DNA of 64,000 bases from contig NZ_LMUR01000022.1 in the NCBI RefSeq assembly GCF_009765825.1, positions 319,338-383,337 of the forward strand, read 5' to 3'. The notes below the pieces were generated by a model. The model had not been told where the DNA came from, did no database searches, and saw nothing but the letters and a program-made list of their open reading frames with translations. Source of the stretch: Granulicella sp. L60. Lineage in GTDB: Bacteria > Acidobacteriota > Terriglobia > Terriglobales > Acidobacteriaceae. Positions 34,846 to 45,694 of this stretch are shown here, one piece after another (position 1 is the first letter of the stretch; every line of letters starts with the position of its first letter). Made by a program: the position numbers and the translations under genes.

Positions 34846-35055
34846 ATGCAGGCAGTTCACAGCGGACAGTGCGGTCTTTGTAATCACTTTGGCGAGCACC
34901 ATGCGAAGAGCAAGGTGTTGGTGACGATTCTGTCGAGCAAGAAAGCAGATGCGGATGTGTTGGATGAGTGCGGGCATCCGAAGCATGCGGCGCTGCATTT
35001 GAAGGTGTCGCCGATTAGTGGATGCGATGGGTTTGTGCCGGCGGCTCAGGCTTAG
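34846..35055 (+). CDS. Small Cys/His-rich protein
   Basis: A 69-residue protein of unknown family. The N-terminus has CGLCNHFGEHH, and further Cys/His residues follow in LDECGHPKHAALHL and SGCDGF, giving candidate ligands for one or two zinc ions. AGGAGG lies 5 nt before ATG 34846, a strong start. It is followed by BIME copy D. Not recognised, but the clean start, size and Cys/His pattern support a real gene. Confidence 0.65.
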   Translation: MQAVHSGQCGLCNHFGEHHAKSKVLVTILSSKKADADVLDECGHPKHAALHLKVSPISGCDGFVPAAQA

Positions 35056-35078
35056 TTAGAAAGATTGTCTGCAGGCGG

Positions 35079-35175
35079 AAAGACTTTGTCCTGCCGGACG
35101 GGCCGCCTGCTCGGCGGGAGGTCACTTCGTGACTTTTGTACCTTGTCTCGGCAGGGTGATGTGCGATGGGCCTCG
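35079..35175. repeat. BIME-like repeat, copy D
   Basis: Contains ACTTTGTCCTGCCGGACGGG, CCGCCTGCTCGGCGGGAGG, GTCACTTCGTGAC and TTTTGTACC, near-identical to copy B, followed by a degenerate GGGCCTCGCGTTGCTCGG half of the central palindrome. Confidence 0.88.
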
Positions 35176-35201
35176 CGTTGCTCGGCTTTGGCGCTGATTG
35201 G

Positions 35202-36353
35202 TTAGCGGCGGTTCAGGCCTAGAAGGCTTAGGAAGAAGCTGCCGAAGATGGCTTCGACTCCGAGCATGAAGCAGGTGGCTGACGGAAGCGTGAGGCGGAG
35301 CATGCGCTGCGGCGAGAGATTGCCGAATCCGGCGGCGTGCCAGATGTGGAGTGCGTAGCCGAGGATGCTGAAGCCTGCGAGTAGGAGCAGGCAGCCGAAG
35401 GTCAGTCCTACCTCTAGGTTGATGTATTTGAAGATGCGTTCGAACTTCGGATTGGGTGGAAGGAAGCCCTCCTGTGTGCCGAAGACCCTGGCGCTGACGG
35501 CGAAGACGGAGATGTGGGCTCCGATGAGGACGAGACCGAGGGCGTAGGTGAGGGTGTCGACGTCGAAGGTCCAACGGCCTATGGTGCGGGGGGCGGGGAT
35601 GAGCCAGCACGAGAGCAGAAGACCGACGACGAAGGCAGCGATTCCTGGATAGAGGAAGAGCCAGCGGGGACTGTAGAGGAGAAGGAAGCGGAGGTGACGC
35701 CAGCCGTCGCGCCAGGTGCGGAGGTGCGGGGCGCGGCTGCGGCCGTCGGGGGAGAGGGTGGTGGGGACTTCGGCGAGGCGGAGGCCGGCGAGGGAGGATT
35801 TGACGACCATCTCGCTGGCGAACTCCATGCCGGTGGTGCGGAGGTTGAGGCCGAGCATGGACTCTCGGCGGAAGGCGCGGATGCCGCAGTGGAAGTCGCG
35901 GGCGGGGATGTTGAAGAAGAGGCGGCCGATGAAGCTGAGGACGGGGTTGCCGAGGTAGCGGTGGAGTGGCGGCATGGCTCCGGGTTTGATCTCGCCGCCG
36001 AAGCGGTTGCCCATGACGAGGTCGTTGCCCTCTTCGAGTTTGACGAGGAAGCGGGGGAGGTGGCCGAAGTCGTAGCTGGCGTCTGCGTCGGCCATGAGGA
36101 TGTACTTGCTGCGGGCGGCTTCGATGCCTGCCATGAGTGCGGCTCCGTAGCCGCGGGTGGGGACGGGGACGAGGCGGGCTCCTTCGTCGGTGGCGATCTT
36201 CTGGGAGCCGTCGGTGCTGCCGTTGTCGGCGATGAGGACTTCGCCGGTGACATTGTTGTCTCGGAGAGCGGCTACGGCCTGCCGAACGCAGAAGGCGAGT
36301 GTCTCTGCTTCGTTGAGGCAGGGCATAAGGATGGTTACAGTCAGCTCACTCAT
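35202..36353 (-). CDS. Family 2 glycosyltransferase (polyprenyl-phosphate type)
   Basis: A 383-residue GT2 enzyme. The GT-A fold shows MPCLNEAETL, ADNGSTDGS and a DxD motif in LMADADASYD, then GNRFGG and HCGIRAFRR. Two to four C-terminal transmembrane segments (about 235-255, 265-285, 315-340, 355-380) anchor it, as in dolichyl/undecaprenyl-phosphate sugar synthases. ATG 36353 is chosen because TAGCAT lies 7 nt upstream; ATG 36362 is an alternative. It probably charges a lipid carrier used by the membrane glycosyltransferase at 37.7 kb. Confidence 0.9.
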   Translation of the reverse strand: MSELTVTILMPCLNEAETLAFCVRQAVAALRDNNVTGEVLIADNGSTDGSQKIATDEGARLVPVPTRGYGAALMAGIEAARSKYILMADADASYDFGHLPRFLVKLEEGNDLVMGNRFGGEIKPGAMPPLHRYLGNPVLSFIGRLFFNIPARDFHCGIRAFRRESMLGLNLRTTGMEFASEMVVKSSLAGLRLAEVPTTLSPDGRSRAPHLRTWRDGWRHLRFLLLYSPRWLFLYPGIAAFVVGLLLSCWLIPAPRTIGRWTFDVDTLTYALGLVLIGAHISVFAVSARVFGTQEGFLPPNPKFERIFKYINLEVGLTFGCLLLLAGFSILGYALHIWHAAGFGNLSPQRMLRLTLPSATCFMLGVEAIFGSFFLSLLGLNRR

Positions 36354-36360
36354 TGTCTGC

Positions 36361-36366
36361 ATGCTA
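36361..36366 (-). promoter_or_regulatory. Candidate -10 box of the GT2 gene
   Basis: TAGCAT on the minus strand ends 7 nt before ATG 36353. Confidence 0.4.
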
Positions 36367-36529
36367 CCAAAGAGACTGAGGGGACTTGGCACGGAGTTTG
36401 GTGCGGACTCAGAGGGGCTATCAGGTGGTGAAGAATCCTGACGTTTTTCTCCTGGCTTGCTGTAGAAAGAGAAGGACGGTCGAGCGGGTTGCAGCTTAGA
36501 GCCCTGGCCGGGATTGAAGGAGTTCCGTA

Positions 36530-37681
36530 ATGGAAGGTGCTTTACCGCGGGCTGCAGCCAGCGAACTGACGGCCCATCGAAGACCTCTGGGGGCTCTGAC
36601 TGGAATCCGCTTCTTCGCGGCGTTTTATGTTGTTGTGTTTCATACCAGGATTGCGGCGGTGTTGTCGGATCATGGCCACCGGGCCGCGGGTTATTTCTTC
36701 GGGAGCGGGTACCTTGCGGTGCCGCTGTTCTTCCTGCTGTCGGGGTTTATTCTGGCGTACACGTATAACGGCCAGATTGAGGGGCGAGGGGACTATCGAC
36801 GCTTCTGGGAGGCTCGATTTGCGCGTATCTGGCCGGTGTATGCCGTGTCACTGCTGCTCTCCTCGGTTGTGAGCATGACTCTTCCGAAGCCGGCTGTGGG
36901 GTTGGCGACGCTGCTGATGGTGCAGGCCTGGAACCCGTTCAACCTGGGGATGGCGGGGGCGTGGAATATCGTCTGCTGGACGTTGTCGGCAGAGGCGCTA
37001 TTTTATTTGTGCTTTCCGTGGATACAGATCTGGCTGGAGCGGCGCAGTCCTCGCATGATGCTCTTCTTTATTGGAGTGATGCTGCTGTTGTGTGTTGCGA
37101 CGAACTCGGCTTCGAGGACTCTCGGATCTGAGGCGCAGGGGGTCTATCGCTGGATTCCTCTTGCTCCGCTGCACCTGTTTGAGTTCATCGCCGGAGTTGG
37201 ACTGGGGAACTATTTTCTGCAGCGTTTTGTATTCGCTTCGGCTGGGAGCGGAGGTGCCGTGCTGCGCGGCGCGGGTGTTTGGACTTATCTTTCGGCCTTA
37301 GCCACTGTTGGTTTGTTGTGCCGTGCGCCGGGCCGCTGGACGTCGCTTGTCGTGATTGGGTTTTCGGCGCTGATCTTCGGGTTGGCAGCAGAGAGGACTC
37401 TGCTCTCGCGCTTTCTTTCGACGAAGACGATGCTGCTTGGCGGAGGGATAAGCTACTCGGTTTATTTGATGCAGATGCCGGTGAAGAGCTCGGTAAGTTC
37501 GGTTGCGGGGCATCTGCATGTGCGGTCGGAGATCGTCAGAATGGGGCTGACGATGGTTGTGCTCCTTGGAGTCTCATTCTTTTTGTTCAAGGCGGTGGAA
37601 GATCCGGCGAGGAGAGTACTGCGCTCGTTCTTTGCTGGGCTGGAGCGTGGCCGTAGTCAGGCTATGGCCACGCGGGATTGA
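36530..37681 (+). CDS. Acyltransferase family 3 (OafA/YrhL-like)
   Basis: A 383-residue integral membrane acyltransferase with about ten hydrophobic helices. Family motifs are visible: LTGIRFFAAFYVVVFH near the N-terminus, RFWEARFARIWPVY, and WTLSAEALFYLCFP. Such proteins O-acetylate or O-acylate surface polysaccharides, lipids or peptidoglycan. AAGGAG lies 9 nt before ATG 36530. Its last 20 nt overlap the convergent gene ending at 37662. The neighbouring glycosyltransferases suggest a role in surface glycan decoration. Confidence 0.92.
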   Translation: MEGALPRAAASELTAHRRPLGALTGIRFFAAFYVVVFHTRIAAVLSDHGHRAAGYFFGSGYLAVPLFFLLSGFILAYTYNGQIEGRGDYRRFWEARFARIWPVYAVSLLLSSVVSMTLPKPAVGLATLLMVQAWNPFNLGMAGAWNIVCWTLSAEALFYLCFPWIQIWLERRSPRMMLFFIGVMLLLCVATNSASRTLGSEAQGVYRWIPLAPLHLFEFIAGVGLGNYFLQRFVFASAGSGGAVLRGAGVWTYLSALATVGLLCRAPGRWTSLVVIGFSALIFGLAAERTLLSRFLSTKTMLLGGGISYSVYLMQMPVKSSVSSVAGHLHVRSEIVRMGLTMVVLLGVSFFLFKAVEDPARRVLRSFFAGLERGRSQAMATRD

Positions 37682-39452
37682 GGGGAAGGAAGTAGAAGCG
37701 GGAGTCTCCTAGCTGGTGCCAGATGGGGCTGACGGAGGAGTTGCCTTTGAAGTGACCGACGAGGAGTTTGGCGTCCTGCTGGCGGAGGAGTGCGAGGGCC
37801 TGGTCGCGGTTTGGCATGGAGGCGAATGCGGCGTTGAGGGGTTCGGCGGGTTCGTCGATCTCGGTGAGGATGCGGACACCGGCGAGACGGGCCCAGTACT
37901 GATCGCGCAGGCAGGCGCGGTCTCCGACGCAGGCGATGGTGTCGCCGGGGCCGACGCCGAGAGCGTTGAGGGCGTGGGCGGCCTGGAAGATCTCGAGCTG
38001 ATACCAGCCGGAGGTAGAGCCGGCGTTGATGAGGGCGCGGCGAAGCTCGCCGACTGAGCGGGCGGATTCACCGACGGCGAGGAGAGCGAGGAGAAGGATG
38101 GCGGATGTGGCGGCGGTGCGGGGGATGGCGGCTTCGATGGATGGAGAGAGACGAAGCGATGCGAAGAGAGGAAGCAGAAGGAAGAGGAAGCCGGTGGTGA
38201 CGTAGCGATCTTCGACGTGGACTGTGCTGTAGATGCAGATCAGGGCGAGGCCGAGTGCGATGGGGCAGATCCAGAAGGCGTTGGTGGATGGGGTGCCTTC
38301 GCGATGAAGGCGTGCTCCTGTAAGCAGGAGGAGGAAGAGCAGGAGCCAGGGTTCGGGGTGGTTGGCGAGGAAGCGGAGGTTGCGAAGTGTGCAGTCTTTG
38401 AGGATCGCTATTTGGAGGCGGGGGTTCATGTGGGGTTTGACCTGGTCGTTCCAGTAGGAGGGGTCGAACCAGTTGGGGTAGGTGCCGTAGGGGAGCTGGC
38501 GGTAGCTGTAGATGCGGGGTGAGGCCAGGAGCTGCTGCTGAGGGTGTTTGAGGTGGACCTCGGCGGTGCCGTAGAGGCTGGGCTGGTTGGGCTGGAGATG
38601 CATTTGTTCGGTGCCGCTGACGAACCACGCGTAGTTGAGGGGGCCGGAGTCGCCGATGTCGAAGCGGTCTTTCTGATGGGAGAGTGCGGCGATGTAGGGA
38701 CCGGTGATGATGGCGAAGCAGAGGAGGGCGAGGAGGCCGGAGGCTATGGCTAGGGTGGGAGAGCTGCGCTGCCAGAGGATGCGGAAGATGATGAGGGCGA
38801 GGATGCAGAGGAGGGTGAAGGCGAAGGCGAAGGATTTGGTGAGGTAGGCGAGGCCGAGGGCGAGGCCCAGGAGCGCGGCGTAGCGGAGGTGGTGGGTGGC
38901 GAGGTGTTTGAGGAGTGCGGCGAGGGCGAAGAGAAGGAAGGCCTGGAGGAGGGCGTCGGGGCGGACCTTGCCCATGCTTAGTTCGCGCTGGGCGGAGAGG
39001 ACGAGAAGGGCGATGCCGAGGTAGCGGATGGTGTAGCGGTCGAGGAGGAAGGGCGCTGCGGTTGGTTTGGCCGTGGAGGTTTCGCGGAGGGTGCGGAGTT
39101 GGATGAGGGCATCGGTGAAGACTACGATGGCGAGCATCTGGAGGAGAAAGATGCCGAAGTTGACCATGTAGTAGGCGTGGAGCTCGGTGAAGCGGGTGGG
39201 GTGGAAGACGGTTTGGCCGAGAGCGAGGAGTGCGGGGTAGAGGGGGTTCCAATAGCCGCTGATGACGGCGTGCCAGTTGTGGGCGCGGATGAGGTCGGCG
39301 ATGTCCATGTAGGAGACTGCGTCGCCGTCGATCTGGTAGGGGTCGTAGAGGGCGTAGCCGAAGGTGGCGAGTGCGGCGAGGAGGCAGTAGGCAGGCCAGA
39401 GACGGCGCATCCAGTAGGGGAGACGGGTGGGCTCCGGGGAGATGGCTGTCAT
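37662..39452 (-). CDS. Polytopic membrane glycosyltransferase-like protein
   Basis: A 596-residue protein with about ten to twelve transmembrane helices and large periplasmic loops, resembling GT39/ArnT-like lipid-linked sugar transferases. The first loop contains DPYQIDGDAVSYMDIADLIR, where the DGD/D pair matches the catalytic loop of such enzymes, followed by SGYWNPLYPALL. The C-terminal soluble domain holds CVGDRACLRDQYWARLAGVR. Specific donor and acceptor are unknown. The 3' end overlaps the acyltransferase gene by 20 nt. GGAGG lies about 17 nt before the ATG, too far to be convincing. Confidence 0.75.
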   Translation of the reverse strand: MTAISPEPTRLPYWMRRLWPAYCLLAALATFGYALYDPYQIDGDAVSYMDIADLIRAHNWHAVISGYWNPLYPALLALGQTVFHPTRFTELHAYYMVNFGIFLLQMLAIVVFTDALIQLRTLRETSTAKPTAAPFLLDRYTIRYLGIALLVLSAQRELSMGKVRPDALLQAFLLFALAALLKHLATHHLRYAALLGLALGLAYLTKSFAFAFTLLCILALIIFRILWQRSSPTLAIASGLLALLCFAIITGPYIAALSHQKDRFDIGDSGPLNYAWFVSGTEQMHLQPNQPSLYGTAEVHLKHPQQQLLASPRIYSYRQLPYGTYPNWFDPSYWNDQVKPHMNPRLQIAILKDCTLRNLRFLANHPEPWLLLFLLLLTGARLHREGTPSTNAFWICPIALGLALICIYSTVHVEDRYVTTGFLFLLLPLFASLRLSPSIEAAIPRTAATSAILLLALLAVGESARSVGELRRALINAGSTSGWYQLEIFQAAHALNALGVGPGDTIACVGDRACLRDQYWARLAGVRILTEIDEPAEPLNAAFASMPNRDQALALLRQQDAKLLVGHFKGNSSVSPIWHQLGDSRFYFLPLNPAWP

Positions 39453-39550
39453 GCGGCGGGTGTTCCCTCCGATGTGTTTGTATCATCTTGGCGGAGGAGA
39501 TGTTCGGTTGATTTGCTTCGGGTGGGATTTGGACGGGCTGCAAATGGAAG

Positions 39551-39576
39551 TGGGCAACAGCTTGCGCCGTTGCCCA
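39551..39576 (-). terminator. Possible terminator after rpoD
   Basis: TGGGCAAC and GTTGCCCA form an 8-bp stem around 10 nt, 25 nt after the rpoD stop codon. The T-tract on the minus strand is weak. Confidence 0.45.
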
Positions 39577-39600
39577 GTCTCTTATTTGTGACAGTAATGG

Positions 39601-41310
<1,710 letters not shown>

Positions 41311-41627
41311 GGCTGTGCGCACTCCTGCGAAAGATTCTTTTGGTTGGGATGCCGCCGGAGGTAATCATTGGTATCCAGGCGAACTCATCCCTTGGTTGTT
41401 GCGTGATTGGGCGGGGAACAGATTGCGGTTTAGACCGCTTTGGCAAGCCCGATGACCTCAGAAGGTCGGGGCATTCGAAGGCACACGTTCCCAGCGAATC
41501 ATAGGATACCACAATATTTAGACGTTTTTTAGGGGAAAAAGATTCATGGGAGTGGGTTTTCGGCGGCACTGAATGGCCGAATCCTGTCCGTCGTGGTTGC
41601 AGCGTGAGAGATTCGGGACTGGAGAGG
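41311..41627. other. dnaG-rpoD spacer
   Basis: About 317 bp without a gene. An AT-rich segment near 41500-41560 holds ATCATA/TATCCT-type sequences on the minus strand that could form an rpoD promoter separate from dnaG transcription. No hairpin of terminator quality was seen. Confidence 0.4.
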
Positions 41628-43421
41628 TTAGTGAAGGCGTAGTTTGCGATCGATTTGGAGTTTTTCGGAGGTGAGGCGGGTGAGCATCTCGTGGTCGTTA
41701 CGGCGGTCGGCTTCGGCGATGAGGGTGCGGAGTTCGCGCTGGCGGCGTTCGAGCTGACGATGCTCGAGGGTGTGGAGGGCGTTTTCGACCTGCTCGGTCA
41801 TGGGTTGGGTGGTGGAGGAGGGATCTTCGGCCTCGTGGAGGGTGCGGGCGAGGAGAGCGCGGCTCTGCTGGTCGGGCGCGGCGTCAAGAAGGTTAGGTGG
41901 AGCGGGGCCGTTGGCGAGGGATTCGAGGAGCGGGGAGGAGGGAAGGCCGTCGTACCACTCGGGGTGCTGGATGAACTGTTCCACGACGAGGGTGCGGGCG
42001 GGGTCGCCTTCGGGCAGGACGAGGGCGCGGAGGAGGACGCGCTCGGTCTCGCTGGCTGGGTCCTGGGTGTGGGAGCGAACGCTTTCGACACGCTGGGCGG
42101 CGGCTTGTTTGAGCTCCTGGCGGAGGATGGCGGAGTCGATGCCTAGTTTTTGCGCGGCGTCGGCGGCGAACTCGTCGCGCTGGATGCGGTTGGGGATGCG
42201 GCGGATGTGGGGAAGGAGGAAGTTGAGGGCTTTGACCTTGGCGTCGGAGGTGCGGCCGGGGAACTCTTCTCGGGCGCGGTCGATGAGGTAGTCCATGTAG
42301 CGTTTGGCGCCGCGGATGGCTGCGGTGTAGGCCTGGATGCCTTGTTCGCGGATGAAGCGGTCGGGGTCGAGGCCGCCTTCGAGGGTGACGATTCTTACTT
42401 CGAAGTCCTCTTCGGTGAGGAGGGTGCTGGCTTTTTCGGCGGCGTTTTTTCCTGCGGTGTCGGGATCGAAGTTGAGGATGACTTGCTTGTTGGGAGTGAA
42501 GCGGCTGAGGAGGCGGACCTGCATCTCGGTGAAGGCGGTGCCGGAGGTGGCGACGACGTTCTTGATGCCGGCCATGTAGACGGAGATGCAGTCCATCTGG
42601 CCTTCGACGAGGAGCGCGAAGCCGAGGGAGCGGATGTCGGCCTTGGCTTTGTCGAGGTTGAAGAGGACCTGTCCCTTGCTGTAGAGGGGGCCTTCGGGGG
42701 AGTTGAGGTACTTGGCGATGTCGCGGCCTTTTTCGTCCTGGCTGTCGAGGGCGCGGGCGGTGAAGGCGATGGTCTTGCCCTGCTCGTTGCAGATGGGAAA
42801 GGTGATGCGTTTGCGAAAGAGGGCGTAGAGCTGGCCCTGGTTGCCGTCGGCTTGCTCCTTGGATTTGAAGAGGCCGCTGGTGCGGAGGATGTCTTCGGAG
42901 AAGTGCGGCTTGAGGGCGTTGCGCATGTGGTTGAAGTCGTCGGGGGCGTAGCCGATGCGGAACTTGGCGATGGTGTCGGGGGTGACGCCGCGGCCGGTGA
43001 GGTACTCGCGTGCGCGGGCGGCCTCGGGGGCTTTGAGGGCGGCTTCGAAGTATTGAGTGGCGGCTTCGTGGATGTCGAGGAGCTGACGGCGCTGGCCGGC
43101 TTCGCGGGCCTCTTCGGGGGAGTTGAACTCGCGCTTGGGGAGGGGGATGCCGCACTTGGTGGCGACGGCGCGGACGGCCTCGGGAAAGCTGATGCTCTCG
43201 AGCTTCATGATGAAGGTGAAGACGTCGCCCTTCTCGTGGCAGCCGAAGCAGTAGAAGTAGCCGTGGGTGGCGTTGACGGAGAAGGAGCCGGTTTTTTCTT
43301 TGTGGAAGGGACAGAGGCCGGAGTAGTTCTGGGCGCCGGATTTGCGCAGCTTGACGTAGTCGCCGATGATGCGGACGATGTCGGCTTGTTGTTTGACCAG
43401 CTGGGCGAAGTTGTCGGACAT
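41628..43421 (-). CDS. dnaG: DNA primase DnaG
   Basis: A 597-residue primase. The N-terminal zinc-binding domain has Cys37, His40, Cys58 and Cys61 in CPFHKEKTGSFS and YFYCFGCHEKGD. The TOPRIM domain holds the metal site LLVEGQMDCISVY and LNFDPDTAGKNAA (Asp-x-Asp). The C-terminal ~150 residues are the DnaB-interaction domain, here Glu/Gln/Ala-rich. No clear ribosome-binding site precedes the ATG. It precedes rpoD; rpsU, often first in this operon, is not seen within the window. Confidence 0.97.
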   Translation of the reverse strand: MSDNFAQLVKQQADIVRIIGDYVKLRKSGAQNYSGLCPFHKEKTGSFSVNATHGYFYCFGCHEKGDVFTFIMKLESISFPEAVRAVATKCGIPLPKREFNSPEEAREAGQRRQLLDIHEAATQYFEAALKAPEAARAREYLTGRGVTPDTIAKFRIGYAPDDFNHMRNALKPHFSEDILRTSGLFKSKEQADGNQGQLYALFRKRITFPICNEQGKTIAFTARALDSQDEKGRDIAKYLNSPEGPLYSKGQVLFNLDKAKADIRSLGFALLVEGQMDCISVYMAGIKNVVATSGTAFTEMQVRLLSRFTPNKQVILNFDPDTAGKNAAEKASTLLTEEDFEVRIVTLEGGLDPDRFIREQGIQAYTAAIRGAKRYMDYLIDRAREEFPGRTSDAKVKALNFLLPHIRRIPNRIQRDEFAADAAQKLGIDSAILRQELKQAAAQRVESVRSHTQDPASETERVLLRALVLPEGDPARTLVVEQFIQHPEWYDGLPSSPLLESLANGPAPPNLLDAAPDQQSRALLARTLHEAEDPSSTTQPMTEQVENALHTLEHRQLERRQRELRTLIAEADRRNDHEMLTRLTSEKLQIDRKLRLH

Positions 43422-43795
43422 GGGTGACTGTGTTGCTCTCTCGTTGGCGCTGCGTGCGGGGTGAGTCTGGGCGGCAGGCTAACAGATAGTTTAGACGGGC
43501 GGCGGCGAGGATGCTGGTTTCACTGCCTCTTAATCACTTTATAGGCAGTGGATGAGGATCATTTTTTTCATGTGAGCCGTTGCATGGGTTGTATGGCTGT
43601 GGAAGATGCGGCTGCAACCATTGGGTCATAGCTATTGCGATCTTCAGAGTCTTATCTAAACAGGGCGCGGAACTTATCTCAAGGCGGTGGGTTAGAACGG
43701 GATAACTAAAGATGAGCGGACGGTCAAGCAGGTCCGTTCGAATGATCCACACGACGGCAGAGATTTGCCGTCATTCAACTTTCCGAGGTAGCTGT
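43422..43795. other. Intergenic region, nothing firm recognised
   Basis: About 370 bp between the divergent dnaG and YXWGXW genes. It contains short AT-rich tracts (TTAATCACTTTATAGG near 43530 and TTATCTAAACAGG near 43655), possible promoter sequence for either gene, but no gene, repeat copy or hairpin that I can support. Confidence 0.4.
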
Positions 43796-44755
43796 ATGAG
43801 ATTTTCCAATTTAGTTCGTAAGCTGTTTGTGGGTGCTGCATTGGCCCTTGTGCCTGCGGTATCTTTTGCCGGGGTGTTTGTTTCCATCACGATTGCTCCC
43901 CCAGTGTTGCCTGTTTATACGCAGCCGATCTGCCCAGGAGATGGCTATCTTTGGAACCCGGGCTATTGGGCGTATGGCGATGCGGGCTACTACTGGGTTC
44001 CGGGTGTGTGGGTTCGGCCGCCGCAGGTTGGGGTGCTGTGGACGCCGGGCTACTGGGGCTGGGGTGGTGGAGTGTATCTCTTCCATGCTGGATATTGGGG
44101 GCCGCATGTGGGCTTCTATGGCGGTGTGAACTATGGCTTCGGCTATGGTGGCGTCGGCTTTGGCGGCGGGCGCTGGGATGGCGGTCACTTTGCCTATAAC
44201 ACCGCGGTGGTGAATGTGAATCGCACGGTGATTCACAATGTCTACGAAGACCGGACGGTGATCAACCATACGACGGTCTACAACCGTACGAGCTTCAATG
44301 GCGGGACGGGAGGCATACAGGCACGGCCTTCGGCGCAGGAGGCGGCGTTCTCCAGGGAGAACCATATTGCACCAACGTCTGAGCAGCAGAGTCATATGCA
44401 GATGGCGCGTTCGGACCGCAGCAACCTGGCTTCGGTGAACGGCGGGCGTCCGCAGAATGCAGCGTTCTCGCGGCCTGGGGTTCGTGCTGGAAATCAGCAG
44501 CAGCGCATTGGACAGGGAGTGCAGTCGGGTCAGTTGACGGCGCATGAGACGGGCAACCTGGAGAATCGCGAGTCGAGTATCAATCATCAGGTGTCGGCGG
44601 ATCGTGCGGCCAATGGTGGTCATCTGACGCAGCAGGAGCATCAGCAGGTCAATCAGCGGCAGAACAATGTGAGCAAATCGATCAACAACGATAAGCACAA
44701 CGCGAATACTCAGGCTCATCCGCATGAAGGTGGCGGCGAGCACGAGAAAAAATAG
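43796..44755 (+). CDS. Secreted YXWGXW-repeat protein
   Basis: A 319-residue exported protein. A signal peptide (MRFSNLVRKLFVGAALALVP...AVSFA) is followed by the YXWGXW/WxPGYW repeat region (about 50-110): LWNPGYWAYGDAGYYWVPGVW, LWTPGYWGWGGG, FHAGYWGPHVGFY. After a Gly-rich stretch come NRTVIHNVYEDRTVINHTTV and a long Gln/Asn/Ser-rich C-terminal tail with SINHQ and NNV patches. Related proteins are outer-membrane or extracellular, function unproven. GAGG 9 nt upstream supports ATG 43796; the frame is open to 43712. Confidence 0.82.
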   Translation: MRFSNLVRKLFVGAALALVPAVSFAGVFVSITIAPPVLPVYTQPICPGDGYLWNPGYWAYGDAGYYWVPGVWVRPPQVGVLWTPGYWGWGGGVYLFHAGYWGPHVGFYGGVNYGFGYGGVGFGGGRWDGGHFAYNTAVVNVNRTVIHNVYEDRTVINHTTVYNRTSFNGGTGGIQARPSAQEAAFSRENHIAPTSEQQSHMQMARSDRSNLASVNGGRPQNAAFSRPGVRAGNQQQRIGQGVQSGQLTAHETGNLENRESSINHQVSADRAANGGHLTQQEHQQVNQRQNNVSKSINNDKHNANTQAHPHEGGGEHEKK

Positions 44756-44773
44756 AAGCGTGTAAGAGAGCTG

Positions 44774-44812
44774 AGCGGCTGGCGGATGTCTTCGCCGGCC
44801 GCTTTTCTTTTT
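44774..44812 (+). terminator. Rho-independent terminator after the YXWGXW gene
   Basis: AGCGGCTGGCG and CGCCGGCCGCT form an 11-bp stem with one G-T wobble around an 8-nt loop, then TTTCTTTTT. Confidence 0.9.
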
Positions 44813-44820
44813 GGCGGGCC

Positions 44821-44826
44821 TAGAAT
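44821..44826 (+). promoter_or_regulatory. Candidate -10 box of the RNA methyltransferase gene
   Basis: TAGAAT ends 8 nt before ATG 44835, the same geometry as TAGAAT before the acyl-CoA carboxylase gene at 54994. Confidence 0.5.
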
Positions 44827-44834
44827 TGAAGGCG

Positions 44835-45590
44835 ATGGAGAACGTACAAAATCTGGACGATGTGGTGGTGGTGCTGGTGCGGGCGCGCAATCCGAATAAT
44901 ATCGGTGCGGTGGCGCGGGCGATGCATGACTTTGGGTTTCGGCATCTGCGTGTGGTGAATGATTATGCTGTGCCGTTTGAGACGGCGCGGTCGGCGGTGG
45001 ATGCGTCGGCGGTGCTGGATGGGGCGAAGACGTTCGCGGGCGTAGCGGAGGCGGTGGCGGACTGCACGCTGGTGGTGGGGACGACGGCGGTGGGGGAGCG
45101 GGCGTTGCAACATCCGGTGTATGCGCTGGCGGATGCGGGCGAACGGATTGGTCGGGAGATGGCGGGGCAGGGGCGGGTGGCGCTGCTGTTTGGGTCGGAG
45201 AAGACGGGGTTGAGCAACGACGAGTTGAGCCACTGCCATTGGTTGTTGACGATTCCGATGCAGGAGCATGAGGGCGTGCGGCATCCGTCGATGAATCTGG
45301 GGCAGGCGGTGGCGGTGTGTCTGTATGAGTTGGTGCGAGGTGTAGAGTTTCGTGGGGATGCCGGAAGTGATGCAGCGACTGCGGGTGAGGTGGAGAGGCT
45401 GACGGCGCTGTTTGCCGAGATGCTGGAGGAGACCGGATATACGAAGCGGCATCCGGCGAACTGCGATGAGGCTCAGATTCGGCGGCTGGTGGTGCGGATG
45501 GGGCTGAAGGCGGACGATGTGCCGGTGTGGATGGGTGTGCTTCGGCAGGTGTTGTGGAAGGTGCGTGGGCGCGGAGAGGGCGCTGAGTGA
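44835..45590 (+). CDS. SPOUT family RNA methyltransferase (TrmJ/TrmH-like)
   Basis: A 251-residue S-adenosylmethionine-dependent 2'-O-methyltransferase of the SPOUT class. The knot-forming motifs are present: VRARNPNNIGAVARAMHDFG, ALLFGSEKTGLSNDEL, and IPMQEHEGVRHPSMNLGQAV. The C-terminal ~70-residue extension (GEVERLTALFAEMLEETGYT onward) is the TrmJ-type helical tail, so TrmJ (tRNA Cm32/Um32) is favoured over TrmL. TAGAAT lies 8 nt before ATG 44835 without a Shine-Dalgarno. The next gene begins about 100 nt downstream on the same strand. Confidence 0.9.
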   Translation: MENVQNLDDVVVVLVRARNPNNIGAVARAMHDFGFRHLRVVNDYAVPFETARSAVDASAVLDGAKTFAGVAEAVADCTLVVGTTAVGERALQHPVYALADAGERIGREMAGQGRVALLFGSEKTGLSNDELSHCHWLLTIPMQEHEGVRHPSMNLGQAVAVCLYELVRGVEFRGDAGSDAATAGEVERLTALFAEMLEETGYTKRHPANCDEAQIRRLVVRMGLKADDVPVWMGVLRQVLWKVRGRGEGAE

Positions 45591-45694
45591 GGTTTGACGA
45601 TGGCGTGGTGGATTTCATATATCAGGAAGTGAGGATGGGCTGTAGACTAAGCGTCATTCCTTACTTTGAACGAGTGAGATCCGGAGGCTGGAGC

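Noticed and set aside
43530-43560. Possible tRNA or small-RNA fold near GCCTCTTAATCACTTTATAGGC.
   Set aside because: No cloverleaf, no T-loop consensus and no acceptor stem could be drawn.
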